From NCBI GenBank assembly GCA_013151215.1, contig JAADIS010000110.1, forward strand, positions 22,115 through 86,114: a stretch of DNA of 64,000 bases, read 5' to 3'. This stretch comes from Chlorobiota bacterium. GTDB lineage: Bacteria > Bacteroidota > Bacteroidia > Bacteroidales > F082. This document shows, one piece after another, positions 16,053 through 25,083 of the stretch. Each line of letters starts with the position of its first letter. Within the stretch, counting starts at the first letter, position 1. The position numbers and the translations under genes were made by a program. The notes below the pieces were generated by a model. The model was not told the origin of the DNA. It saw only the letters and a program-made list of their open reading frames with translations, and made no database searches.

Positions 16053-18983
16053 ATGTGTAGGAACTTGCTTAGAATACCTTTAGTGCTGATGCTCAGTATA
16101 TTTTTGATTTCTTCGGCTTCGCTTAAAGCCCAGCTTTATAAGGATTACGATAGTCCGGTAGCTAGGGTTTGGGTCGATTCGGTTTACTCCTCGCTTACAT
16201 TGGAAGAAAAAATTGGGCAATTGATATTCGTGAGGGCTAATTATTCGGGAAAACCCTATCTAAAAGAGGTGGATTCTTTTATCAAGGAATATAATATTGG
16301 CGGGGTGGTTTTCTTCCGGTCAGACCCTGTTTCTCAGGCTCTTAAAACAAATTATTGGAATTCGATGGCAAAAACGCCATTATTGGTTGCCATGGATGCC
16401 GAATGGGGGATAGGCATGCGCTTGAAAGGCACTGTGAAATATCCCTTGCAGATGGCCCTGGGGGCTGTTTCCGACAACTCGCTGATTTATGAAATGGGAA
16501 AGCAAATTGCCCTGCAATGCAAACGTATGGGGATCCAGATGAACTTTGCGCCCGTGGTGGACGTAAACTCAAATGCCGCAAACCCGGTAATAGGTATGCG
16601 CTCGTTTGGCGAAAACCCGCAATCTGTTGCTAACAAGGCGTATCTTTATATGAAGGGCATGCAGGACAACGGAATAATTGCTTGCGCAAAACATTTCCCC
16701 GGCCATGGTGATACTAAATCCGACTCGCATTTAACACTTCCATTAGTCTCGGCTAAGAAAAAAGAACTCCGCAAAACGGAACTCCTGCCTTTTCAATACC
16801 TTATTGATGAAGGTGTTGCATCTATCATGACTGCACATCTGTCGGTTCCCGCCTTTGATAAAAACAAAAAACGCCCTACTTCCCTTTCTTATAAAGTCGT
16901 TAGTAAGCTGCTTAAGAAAAAGATGGGCTTCGATGGTTTGATAGTTACCGATGGCCTTGACATGAAGGGTGTTACAAAATATTACGACAAGGGCGATGTA
17001 GCCAAAGAAGCTTTTCTCGCAGGAAACGACATACTCTTGATCCCTGATGATGTGAAAGCATCGGTGGAGTCGATAAAAGCATTGATAAAGGACAAGCCCG
17101 CATTCAATGCAAGGCTCGCCGAGAGCTGCAAGAAAATATTGAAGTTCAAGTATTTGAGCGGAGCCTATAAAGGAGGAATTATCGATACTGCAAATTTGTT
17201 GACTGATTTGAATAATCCCGGATTTCACCGCCTTAGCAAGCAATTATCATACGATGCCATCACTATAGTAAAAAACAGTGATAGGATTATCCCGCTCAGC
17301 CGTCCGGATACTTTGAAGACAGCCGTCCTTGTTATTGGCTATAAAAATACTGAATTCGAAAAAGTGATATCAGACTTTATGCCTGTTGATGTTTATTACT
17401 TAAGCCATAATGCCGATATTGCTAAAAAACAAGATGTATTGAATTCGCTGCAGACTGCCAATTTGGTGATCATCGCCCTCACAAACACTAATATTTCTGC
17501 CGCTAGGCGATATGGCATCAACAACGAGGAAGTTCAATTCATCAGCAAGATAGCCTCATTAAAAAGAACGATACTAAATGTATTTGCAAGTCCTTATGCC
17601 TTGAATTTCTTTCCTAATTTAAATGACTTCGATGCTGTAATGGTTTCTTATCAGGACAAACAGCATACTATGCACCGCTCGGCGGAGATATTGCTTGGAA
17701 TGGCTCCTGCCAAAGGAAAGCTTCCGGTTTCGACTGCCACATTGAAAGCAGGTTTCGGAATTAGTACACCTAAAACGAGGTTGACTTTTAAATCCCCAGA
17801 GGATATGGGAATAGATATTTCCGTACTTGATAAAATAGATTCCATCGCGCAAAACGGTATCGATATTCAGGCCTATCCGGGCTGTCAGGTGCTGGCCGCC
17901 AAGGATGGTTATATTTTCTACGACAAAAGTTTCGGATATCATACTTATGACAAAAAAACACCTGTCAGGGACGACGATATATATGATTTGGCATCATTGA
18001 CCAAGATATTGGCCACCACGCCTTCATTGATGAAGGTTTATCAGGATACTCTAATTGATATCGACAAGCCCATTTCTGATTATCTTCTTTATCTTAAGAA
18101 AAGTAACAAAAAGCATATTTTGATAAAAGAAATCCTTTCACATCAGGCAGGTCTTTATGGCTGGATACCCTATTACGAGAGCACGCTTAGTTTAAATAGT
18201 TGGGATACAGCAATATATAGGTCGCAAATCTCTGAGGAGTACCCAAAACGGGTAGCTTTGAACATGTATATACACGAAGGTTATAATTATAATATCTATA
18301 AACAAATTGCTGCATCTCCCTTGGGTGAAAAGAAATATAGATACAGCGATTTAGGTTTTTATCTTTTCAGGCAACTCATAGAGCTGTCTGTCAATTCATC
18401 GCTCGACGAATATGTTTTAAATCAGTTTTATTTGCCATTAGGCCTGAAGACAATGAGGTTTAGGCCTCTTCGCTTTTTTAGTGCCGCCCGTATTTGTCCT
18501 ACCGAGAACGATAAAGAGTTCAGATACCAGTTGCTTCAGGGCGATGTCCACGATCAAGGGGCCGCCATGCTCGGTGGTGTTTCGGGCCATGCCGGTTTGT
18601 TTTCTGATTCTTATGATGTTGCCGTTATGATGCAGATGTTTTTGAACAGGGGGAACTACGGAGGACATCAATATATCGGTTCGTCGGTAATATCGGAGTT
18701 TACTTCCAGGCATTTTGAGGATAACGAAAACCGCCGGGGACTTGGTTTCGACAAGCCGATGTTGGAATACGAAGATCATGGACCCAATTGCAAAAGTGCC
18801 TCTCCGGCAAGCTTCGGGCATTCTGGCTTTACCGGAACTTATGCTTGGGCCGACCCGGAATCGAGCCTTGTTTATGTTTTTTTGAGCAATAGGGTGTATC
18901 CCGATATGCACAACAATAAACTAGGCGAGCTGGATATCAGGACAACTATCCATCAATTATTTTATGATGCTGTTGGCGATTAG
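16053..18983 (+). CDS. Beta-N-acetylglucosaminidase (GH3, NagZ-type) fused to a beta-lactamase-fold domain
   Basis: A 976-residue secreted protein with a signal peptide cut near LKAQ. Residues ~40-370 form a GH3 catalytic domain with the NagZ signature KHFPGHGDT at 213-221 (catalytic His/Asp dyad) and the nucleophile Asp300 in VTDGLDMKG. A GH3 C-terminal sandwich-like region follows to ~570. Residues ~580-976 form a serine beta-lactamase/penicillin-binding-protein fold with SLTK at 648-651 (SxxK), YSD at 764-766 and HSG at 923-925, so all three active-site elements are present. The family removes GlcNAc from peptidoglycan fragments; the second domain may act as an esterase or peptidase. Such fusions are known in Bacteroidota. 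It has its own upstream spacer and a downstream gene 45 bp away. Confidence 0.92.
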   Translation: MCRNLLRIPLVLMLSIFLISSASLKAQLYKDYDSPVARVWVDSVYSSLTLEEKIGQLIFVRANYSGKPYLKEVDSFIKEYNIGGVVFFRSDPVSQALKTNYWNSMAKTPLLVAMDAEWGIGMRLKGTVKYPLQMALGAVSDNSLIYEMGKQIALQCKRMGIQMNFAPVVDVNSNAANPVIGMRSFGENPQSVANKAYLYMKGMQDNGIIACAKHFPGHGDTKSDSHLTLPLVSAKKKELRKTELLPFQYLIDEGVASIMTAHLSVPAFDKNKKRPTSLSYKVVSKLLKKKMGFDGLIVTDGLDMKGVTKYYDKGDVAKEAFLAGNDILLIPDDVKASVESIKALIKDKPAFNARLAESCKKILKFKYLSGAYKGGIIDTANLLTDLNNPGFHRLSKQLSYDAITIVKNSDRIIPLSRPDTLKTAVLVIGYKNTEFEKVISDFMPVDVYYLSHNADIAKKQDVLNSLQTANLVIIALTNTNISAARRYGINNEEVQFISKIASLKRTILNVFASPYALNFFPNLNDFDAVMVSYQDKQHTMHRSAEILLGMAPAKGKLPVSTATLKAGFGISTPKTRLTFKSPEDMGIDISVLDKIDSIAQNGIDIQAYPGCQVLAAKDGYIFYDKSFGYHTYDKKTPVRDDDIYDLASLTKILATTPSLMKVYQDTLIDIDKPISDYLLYLKKSNKKHILIKEILSHQAGLYGWIPYYESTLSLNSWDTAIYRSQISEEYPKRVALNMYIHEGYNYNIYKQIAASPLGEKKYRYSDLGFYLFRQLIELSVNSSLDEYVLNQFYLPLGLKTMRFRPLRFFSAARICPTENDKEFRYQLLQGDVHDQGAAMLGGVSGHAGLFSDSYDVAVMMQMFLNRGNYGGHQYIGSSVISEFTSRHFEDNENRRGLGFDKPMLEYEDHGPNCKSASPASFGHSGFTGTYAWADPESSLVYVFLSNRVYPDMHNNKLGELDIRTTIHQLFYDAVGD

Positions 18984-19028
18984 GAAAAATAAACGTTAAT
19001 TTGTCATTCAGAATTAAATTTTTATACA

Positions 19029-19859
19029 ATGAAGAGTAAATCTAAAAATAGGGGCTTATGGGTTTTGGCAATAGTGCTGACATTCGCGTTTATAATCTAT
19101 CAAAGGGCCACTGGGCCTACCTATCCGCATAAAGGTTCGGTAGAGATTGCCGGGCAAACAGTTGATTATGAGTTGCTGCGTTCATACGAAGTAGGAAAAA
19201 ACGCAACAGTTGAGATTGATGTTCCAGGGAAAGACGTAAGCGGGGTTTTTACTTATAAAAGATATAAAAGCTACGATGAATGGACAAGTGTCGAGATGAA
19301 GCGTGACGGGAAAACGCTCAAGGCGGAAATCCCCATGCAGCCCTCAGCAGGTAAAGTGGAGTATTTTGTTGAGCTTAAATACGCCGGCAAAACAATAAGC
19401 CTCACCGAGGACCCTGTTGTTCTTAGGTATAAAGGAGTAGTTCCCAAGCCCGTTTTAGTACCTCATATATTTTTCATGTTTATTTCCATGCTTTTCGGGT
19501 TACGTGCCGGGATAGAGGCTCTTTTTAAAGGCGACGACAGTAAATATTATGTTGGGGTTACCTTAATTTGTCTTTTTATAGGAGGCATAATCCTCGGCCC
19601 CATTGTTCAGAAATTCGCATTTGGGGAATATTGGACAGGATGGCCGTATGGTACTGACCTAACTGATAATAAAACAGCCATTACCTTGATATTCTGGTTA
19701 ATAGCCTTTTATATGCTCATGCGGAACAAAATACACCGTATAATGGTGATTGTCGGTGCTGTCGTTATGATAGCCGTTTATATCATCCCGCATTCGGCAC
19801 GCGGTTCCGAAATTGATTATACCAAAACTGAAACCCCTCAAACAGAGATCGCCGAATGA
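19029..19859 (+). CDS. Hypothetical membrane protein upstream of a rhomboid protease
   Basis: A 276-residue protein with an N-terminal membrane anchor (residues ~10-26). A soluble beta-rich domain (~35-140), probably outside the cytoplasm, is followed by four hydrophobic segments at ~148-163, 175-195, 218-236 and 240-256. I do not recognise a family. The gene overlaps the rhomboid gene downstream by four bases (ATGA), implying translational coupling and perhaps a functional pair, for example substrate or cofactor of the protease. That is inference from context. Confidence 0.75.
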   Translation: MKSKSKNRGLWVLAIVLTFAFIIYQRATGPTYPHKGSVEIAGQTVDYELLRSYEVGKNATVEIDVPGKDVSGVFTYKRYKSYDEWTSVEMKRDGKTLKAEIPMQPSAGKVEYFVELKYAGKTISLTEDPVVLRYKGVVPKPVLVPHIFFMFISMLFGLRAGIEALFKGDDSKYYVGVTLICLFIGGIILGPIVQKFAFGEYWTGWPYGTDLTDNKTAITLIFWLIAFYMLMRNKIHRIMVIVGAVVMIAVYIIPHSARGSEIDYTKTETPQTEIAE

Positions 19860-20464
19860 GCTTGAGCATTATATTAATTGCGGTAACGGTGCTGGTGTCG
19901 TTCTTGGCATTCAACAATGCCGAGCTGTTCGACAAGCTGAAATTCAATCCTTATTTGATAAAGGAGCATAAGCAATGGTGGCGGTTCCTGTCGCATGCAT
20001 TGGTACATGCCGATTTTATGCATCTTATTATCAATATGTACGTACTTTATTCCTTTAGCAGCATAGTTGAGGATGTGTTCTTTAATTCTATGTCGTACCG
20101 TGGACTTTTGTTCTTTTTCCTGCTTTATGCGGGAGGTGCTTTGTTTTCTACTTTATACGATTACGGGAAGCATAAATCAGAGCCCTATTATAATGCGGTC
20201 GGCGCCTCCGGTGCCGTTTCGTCCGTGGTATTTTCCAGTATTCTGATATTTCCGGGAGGCAGTATTTTCTTGTTCCCAATACCTTTCCCCATTCCTTCGT
20301 GGGCTTTCGGTATCTTGTATTTGGTTTATTCGGCATGGATGGGAAAACGCGGCGGCGACAATATTGGCCATAACGCCCACCTTTGGGGAGCCGTTTATGG
20401 CCTGATATTTACGATAATCACCATCCCGGGCGTGATCAGCAACTTTATCCAAGCTTTGTTTTAA
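19856..20464 (+). CDS. Rhomboid family intramembrane serine protease
   Basis: A 202-residue membrane protein with about six transmembrane helices. The rhomboid hallmarks are present: WWRF followed by HADFMHLIINMY near residues 41-62, the catalytic serine in GASG (Ser118), and the catalytic histidine in HNAHLWGA (His175). It would cleave membrane-spanning substrates within the bilayer. It is coupled by a 4-bp overlap to the preceding membrane protein gene. Substrates are unknown. Confidence 0.93.
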   Translation: MSLSIILIAVTVLVSFLAFNNAELFDKLKFNPYLIKEHKQWWRFLSHALVHADFMHLIINMYVLYSFSSIVEDVFFNSMSYRGLLFFFLLYAGGALFSTLYDYGKHKSEPYYNAVGASGAVSSVVFSSILIFPGGSIFLFPIPFPIPSWAFGILYLVYSAWMGKRGGDNIGHNAHLWGAVYGLIFTIITIPGVISNFIQALF

Positions 20465-20510
20465 GACGCCAAAGCTCATGTTCGCAGAAGCCATCGGGAA
20501 TATAATCGCA

Positions 20511-20518
20511 TACTTTTG
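20511..20518 (+). promoter_or_regulatory. -7 box (TACTTTTG) for the sensor kinase gene
   Basis: TACTTTTG matches TAnnTTTG and lies about 87 bases before the chosen ATG at 20605, in the only gap between the rhomboid and sensor genes. Confidence 0.45.
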
Positions 20519-20604
20519 TTTCTAGCCCCCCCTTTGGCTAAAAGTATATTCCTTTGTTTTATACCGTGTTTTTTGTTATTTTCGTCGCAGACGAATTCTG
20601 GATA

Positions 20605-23600
20605 ATGTTTCAAAAATCACTTTCATATATCATTGCTGCATTGGCTTTTATAATGAGCCTGTCAGCTATTGCGCAAATAAACATCATCCCGATAGGGGCC
20701 AGGAAAGTTTATTTGGAAGAACCGCTCAGCCAAGGCAGGGTGTTGAGCATTGTTGAGGATGACAGGGGATTAATATGGGTAGGGACCCTGGACGGGCTTA
20801 ATTCTTATGATGGATATAATGTAGAAGTGTTCAGGCACGTATCAAGTGATTCAACAAGCATCAGCAACAACACCATTAATTCCCTCTGCACCGACGACTC
20901 GTCGAAGATATGGATAGGCACCGAAAATGGCCTGAATGTTTTGGATCCTATAAACAAGACTTTTAAGGCTTATTTTGAGGACGATAAAGATTTTGTGAAA
21001 AAAAATGCTAACCAGATAACGAAAGTTTTGGTTGGCGACAGCGGTTATATTTGGTTGGCTACTGCGGGAGCAGGTATGGTCAGGTTTGACCCGGAAAACG
21101 GACGAAGGGAATATATTTCCCTGGATATCGACAAGTCAAATATTTATAATAATATTATAGAACACTTTGACATAGATGCTTACGGTAATATTTGGTTTAC
21201 TAACTCGGCAGGCGAGATAGGCATGATAAACAAAGAGCACACTAAAATCCGCTTTATAAAAATTGAAGGCAGGAAATCCGAAAGGAAAATAGGCTATGTG
21301 CACTCTGTTTTGATAAATTCGGTGGGGAAAGTGTTGTTCACCCTTACGGGTAAATATAATGGCCTTTATTATTATGATAAAGCAAGGGATTTAGTCGTTG
21401 AAAACAGGGATTTTAACGATAATCTCTATAATGACAATTACTGGGCCCAGATCACTACTTTGGGTTATTTGCTCGAGGATTTGCATGGCAATTTATGGAT
21501 AGCTTCTGTTTTTAATGGGATATTTAAGTATTCCGATGATGGCACCACAATTTATTATCCGGATTATGTGCTTGATAAACAAGGCGATGAGCATTTTGCC
21601 GGCCCTGGTATCAAGTGCTTGTATTTAAGCAGGAGCAATGTCTTGTGGATAGGCTCCAACGGTTATGGTTTGTCGAGCGTCAACGATTTCAACTTTAAAT
21701 TTAACACGATAAGCAAAGGTGATTTTGCGCCTGGATTCGAGGTGAAAAGTGTCAGGGCCATTTTTGAGGACACAACTTACTTATGGGTTGGGGGATATTT
21801 TGGCCTTGCCCGAATTGATAAGGTCACTAATTCAATAACCACTTATCTTAGCGGCAGCAGTATTTATAAGATTTATCCTGTCAAGGATGATTATGACTTC
21901 CTGTATATTGCTACGGAAGGCGATGGGCTTTATAAATATAAAAAGTCCAGCGGGTATTATACGAAGGATTTTTATTCTTCGCCCGAAGGTGTTTGGGAAG
22001 GCCTCAATGTTTTCGATATTAATCAACAGGGCGATTCAACCCTATGGATAGGTAGGGACAGCGGACTTGAAAAGTTGAGCCTTAAAACCAAGACTTCGCA
22101 AAAGATAGAACTTAACAGCATACAAAACCGATTTCTAAATAATAGTTTTTCTGTTCTTAGCTCATTGATTGACAAGCAGGATGATGTTTGGATAGGGACT
22201 TTAAAGAGCGGTCTGTGGCTTTACGACAGGCAAAAGAACAAATTGGTTCAGAAAGAATTAAAATTGATTGGCCAAACAGTGCAACCGGTGCGAATTAATT
22301 CTATATCGCAGGACTCCAAAGGGAATTACTGGTTGTGCACAGGAAATGGGCTTTATTTCTCAGATGATATGAATGCCAAGTTCAAGGTCTTTACAATGGA
22401 AACCGGGTTGCCGAACGATTTTGTTTATGCCTGCCTGGAGGATGGTCAAGGAAATTTTTGGATAAGCACGAACAACGGGCTGTCGAACTACAACCCCAGC
22501 AATGCTTCGTTTACCAATTATTTTACAAACAGCGGCTTGAAAAGCAACGAATTTAATGCAGGTGCTTATTTTAAGTCCGACGATGGGACATTGTATTTTG
22601 GTGGTATCAACGGGCTTATGTATTTCAAGCCCAAATACCTCAGCAACAACCACAAGGAATATCCGATAGTGATCACTAAGATCCTTGTTGACGACAATAT
22701 AATCATTCCTGTTGAAAAAACCACCGCTAGCTATAAAATAAAGCTTGGGGAGTTCGATGATAACTTGAATATAGAGTTTGCATATCTGAGCTTTCTTGGC
22801 AAAAAACAAAACGAATACGAATATCGGATATTAAGCTCAAACAGTAAATGGATTAAACTGGGCCAGGCCAACCGGATAGTGATTGAGAAACCCCGGCACG
22901 GTAAGGAAAAATATGAAATTAGGGCGAGAACCAGGAATAGTATGTGGAACAAAAAAACAGTTGTCCTGGAAGTGGAAAAAATGCCACACCCATGGCAAAC
23001 ATGGTATTTCTGGTTGTTTATAGTTGCTTTTGTCGCTTTTTTGGTTTTTGCATATATTAAGAGGCGGCTGTATAAAATTAAAGCCGAGAAAAGGAAATTG
23101 GAATCGCTGGTCAAGGAGCGTACAAAAAAATTAAGGATCTCGAATGAAAGGCTGATACGATCAAATGCCACTAAGCACAGGTTGTTTTCCATTATCGCAC
23201 ATGACCTGAGAAGCCCCTTGAATTCATTGTTGGGGTTTACATCCTTGATCCATGCCCAATCGGGTTTGTATAGCGAAGAGGAAATAAAGCAGTTTATCGC
23301 TACTATTTATACATCTTCGAAAAACCTTAACAATCTATTGGATAATCTTTTAGCCTGGTCAAGACTTCAAATGGACAAGATTAGGCCTAATTTCCGCAAA
23401 GCCGTCGTTGACGATATCATAAAGGCTAACCTTATGTTTCTCGATGGAAATATAAGCGAAAAGGAATTAAAGATAAATCATTATGGGCTTAGCGGGGTCT
23501 TGGCTTATGTAGATATTGACTTGCTGTCGTTAATAATACGCAATATCGTATCAAACGCCATTAAGTTTACCCCTTATAACGGTGAAATCACCATAAGGAC

Positions 23601-23850
23601 CACCTTGGTGGATGATTACATCTGTATTTCCATAAAAGATAACGGAAGGGGCATGGACGAAAAAACCCTTGAGCTATTGTTTAGCGATGAAAATAACTTT
23701 ACGAATGTTGGCACCAACAAAGAGCGAGGGACCGGCTTAGGCCTTGTTTTGTGCAATGATTTCATTAAGTTGATCAAAGGAAAGATAGAAGTTAAAAGCA
23801 CCCTTGGCCTTGGGAGCGAGTTTTTGGTTTATGTGCCGAAATCCACATAG
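20605..23850 (+). CDS. Propeller-type sensor histidine kinase
   Basis: A 1081-residue protein from the ATG at 20605; an upstream in-frame TTG at 20554 is not preferred because the signal peptide (ending AIAQ) starts at 20605. The periplasmic part holds two-component-regulator propeller repeats (LIWVGTLDGLNSYDG; KIWIGTENGLNVLD; many LWIG motifs) and a Y_Y_Y-type domain (~690-790). A membrane helix follows at ~800-822. The cytoplasmic part has a HisKA domain with phospho-accepting His866 in IAHDLRSPLNS, then a HATPase with NIVSNAIKFT, DNGRGMD and GTGLGLVL boxes. There is no receiver or AraC domain, unlike hybrid two-component systems used for glycan sensing, and no response regulator is adjacent. 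The signal sensed is unknown. Confidence 0.9.
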   Translation: MFQKSLSYIIAALAFIMSLSAIAQINIIPIGARKVYLEEPLSQGRVLSIVEDDRGLIWVGTLDGLNSYDGYNVEVFRHVSSDSTSISNNTINSLCTDDSSKIWIGTENGLNVLDPINKTFKAYFEDDKDFVKKNANQITKVLVGDSGYIWLATAGAGMVRFDPENGRREYISLDIDKSNIYNNIIEHFDIDAYGNIWFTNSAGEIGMINKEHTKIRFIKIEGRKSERKIGYVHSVLINSVGKVLFTLTGKYNGLYYYDKARDLVVENRDFNDNLYNDNYWAQITTLGYLLEDLHGNLWIASVFNGIFKYSDDGTTIYYPDYVLDKQGDEHFAGPGIKCLYLSRSNVLWIGSNGYGLSSVNDFNFKFNTISKGDFAPGFEVKSVRAIFEDTTYLWVGGYFGLARIDKVTNSITTYLSGSSIYKIYPVKDDYDFLYIATEGDGLYKYKKSSGYYTKDFYSSPEGVWEGLNVFDINQQGDSTLWIGRDSGLEKLSLKTKTSQKIELNSIQNRFLNNSFSVLSSLIDKQDDVWIGTLKSGLWLYDRQKNKLVQKELKLIGQTVQPVRINSISQDSKGNYWLCTGNGLYFSDDMNAKFKVFTMETGLPNDFVYACLEDGQGNFWISTNNGLSNYNPSNASFTNYFTNSGLKSNEFNAGAYFKSDDGTLYFGGINGLMYFKPKYLSNNHKEYPIVITKILVDDNIIIPVEKTTASYKIKLGEFDDNLNIEFAYLSFLGKKQNEYEYRILSSNSKWIKLGQANRIVIEKPRHGKEKYEIRARTRNSMWNKKTVVLEVEKMPHPWQTWYFWLFIVAFVAFLVFAYIKRRLYKIKAEKRKLESLVKERTKKLRISNERLIRSNATKHRLFSIIAHDLRSPLNSLLGFTSLIHAQSGLYSEEEIKQFIATIYTSSKNLNNLLDNLLAWSRLQMDKIRPNFRKAVVDDIIKANLMFLDGNISEKELKINHYGLSGVLAYVDIDLLSLIIRNIVSNAIKFTPYNGEITIRTTLVDDYICISIKDNGRGMDEKTLELLFSDENNFTNVGTNKERGTGLGLVLCNDFIKLIKGKIEVKSTLGLGSEFLVYVPKST

Positions 23851-23870
23851 CCCAGCAGCTATAAAATTGC

Positions 23871-23909
23871 ACCGGCCCTTGGAAAGCACTTATGCCGGTT
23901 TTATAATTT
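23871..23909 (+). terminator. Probable intrinsic terminator of the sensor kinase gene
   Basis: ACCGGC (23871-23876) pairs with GCCGGT (23894-23899), and the right arm is followed by a T-rich tail TTTTATAATTTA. It sits between two convergent genes. Confidence 0.4.
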
Positions 23910-23948
23910 AGTGGACTAATTGATCATTTGTTTGGGCCATAAGCCGTA

Positions 23949-24941
23949 CTATTCAATAAGCGACTTAAAAGAATTGGGCATCAATGTATAACTGAAGTTA
24001 TTGTTGCGCTGCGATGAACGGACAAAAGCGTAGGAAAAAAGGAAGTTGCCCGGGTCGGCCTTGATCATGTTTATGGTATCGCTTGAAAATCTGCACCTTA
24101 AGGCCTTGCCTGTGTAAAGCGTCAAATTAAGTTCAAGTTCAAAAGGCTTTAAGCAGGCAGTCTCTGCTATGAAATAGATATAAGTCCTGACATATTGATT
24201 TAGAGTGTTTCTGCCAAGCTCATCATGGCCTTTATATCCCCCGTCGGGACTTGAGCAGTAGAATGGCGATGATATCAATAAATCAGCGATGCCGTTTTTG
24301 AGCGCCTTTGTTTTCTTTTCCGTGGAGCTTGTTCTTGTTTCCTCGATATAATCGCAGAAGCTATTTGTTGTTTTGCCCTTGTTAGATAAGTCGAGCAGCC
24401 ATTTCCACCATTCTTCGGCATTATCGACATAATTGCTGAAGGTTGATGTGAGAAGGGCATCGTCGGCACGTAGGAAGATATCGATTAACTTTATGTGGCC
24501 GATAACGTTTTTGCTCAGATCAAGTTCAACATCAAGCCCTTGATTTTCCAATAGAGCAATTATAAAATGAACAGTCCCAAATGGATATTTCGTATAATAT
24601 GAGCTGTCAGGCATAAAACATCTTGTGTTTAACAGGTTGGGGTTTAGCTTGTTGGGATTGCGCAATATTTTGTTGTTCGCCTTTTCGTCAAATGCCACTA
24701 TATGTTGGTCGATGCACCTTGTTTTTTTCGTTGCCACGAACATATCGATAAAAACTGCCTCCTTAAGTGTTTTGCATTTGTACCTGTCGAGCCAGATGTT
24801 TTCTGCGCTATCGCAAAAGCCCACTATTTGCCAATCGAGGAAGTTATGCAACATCAAAGCCGCCAAGATACCGTCAAGATCAGTGTTAATTATACATTTT
24901 TGATTTCTTTCGAGAATTGGATTGTTGATTATAGAGTTCAT
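23949..24941 (-). CDS. Divergent DHH-like phosphoesterase candidate
   Basis: A 330-residue cytoplasmic protein. Near the N terminus it has INTDLDGILAALML (residues 18-31) with Asp21 and Asp23, similar to motif I (D-x-D-G) of DHH phosphoesterases. IDMF follows with Asp66 (motif II-like), then CIDQH at 76-80 with Asp78 and His80, which resembles a DHH motif in which the first His is replaced by Gln. The C-terminal two thirds are not recognised. If the resemblance holds, it would be a metal-dependent phosphoesterase acting on nucleotides or oligonucleotides. The substitution and lack of a recognised DHHA1 domain leave this tentative. It is a monocistronic gene. Confidence 0.6.
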   Translation of the reverse strand: MNSIINNPILERNQKCIINTDLDGILAALMLHNFLDWQIVGFCDSAENIWLDRYKCKTLKEAVFIDMFVATKKTRCIDQHIVAFDEKANNKILRNPNKLNPNLLNTRCFMPDSSYYTKYPFGTVHFIIALLENQGLDVELDLSKNVIGHIKLIDIFLRADDALLTSTFSNYVDNAEEWWKWLLDLSNKGKTTNSFCDYIEETRTSSTEKKTKALKNGIADLLISSPFYCSSPDGGYKGHDELGRNTLNQYVRTYIYFIAETACLKPFELELNLTLYTGKALRCRFSSDTINMIKADPGNFLFSYAFVRSSQRNNNFSYTLMPNSFKSLIE

Positions 24942-25083
24942 TTTTAAGTATTTGTGTCAAAGGTAGTGTTTTTTTCGATTTATTGTTCGTTCGGTTGAGC
25001 CGGCAATAATTGATTAACAAATATTAAGTCGGATATTTAGCAATTCTGCGTAAATTGCGCGACGAATTCATATCGAAATAATC

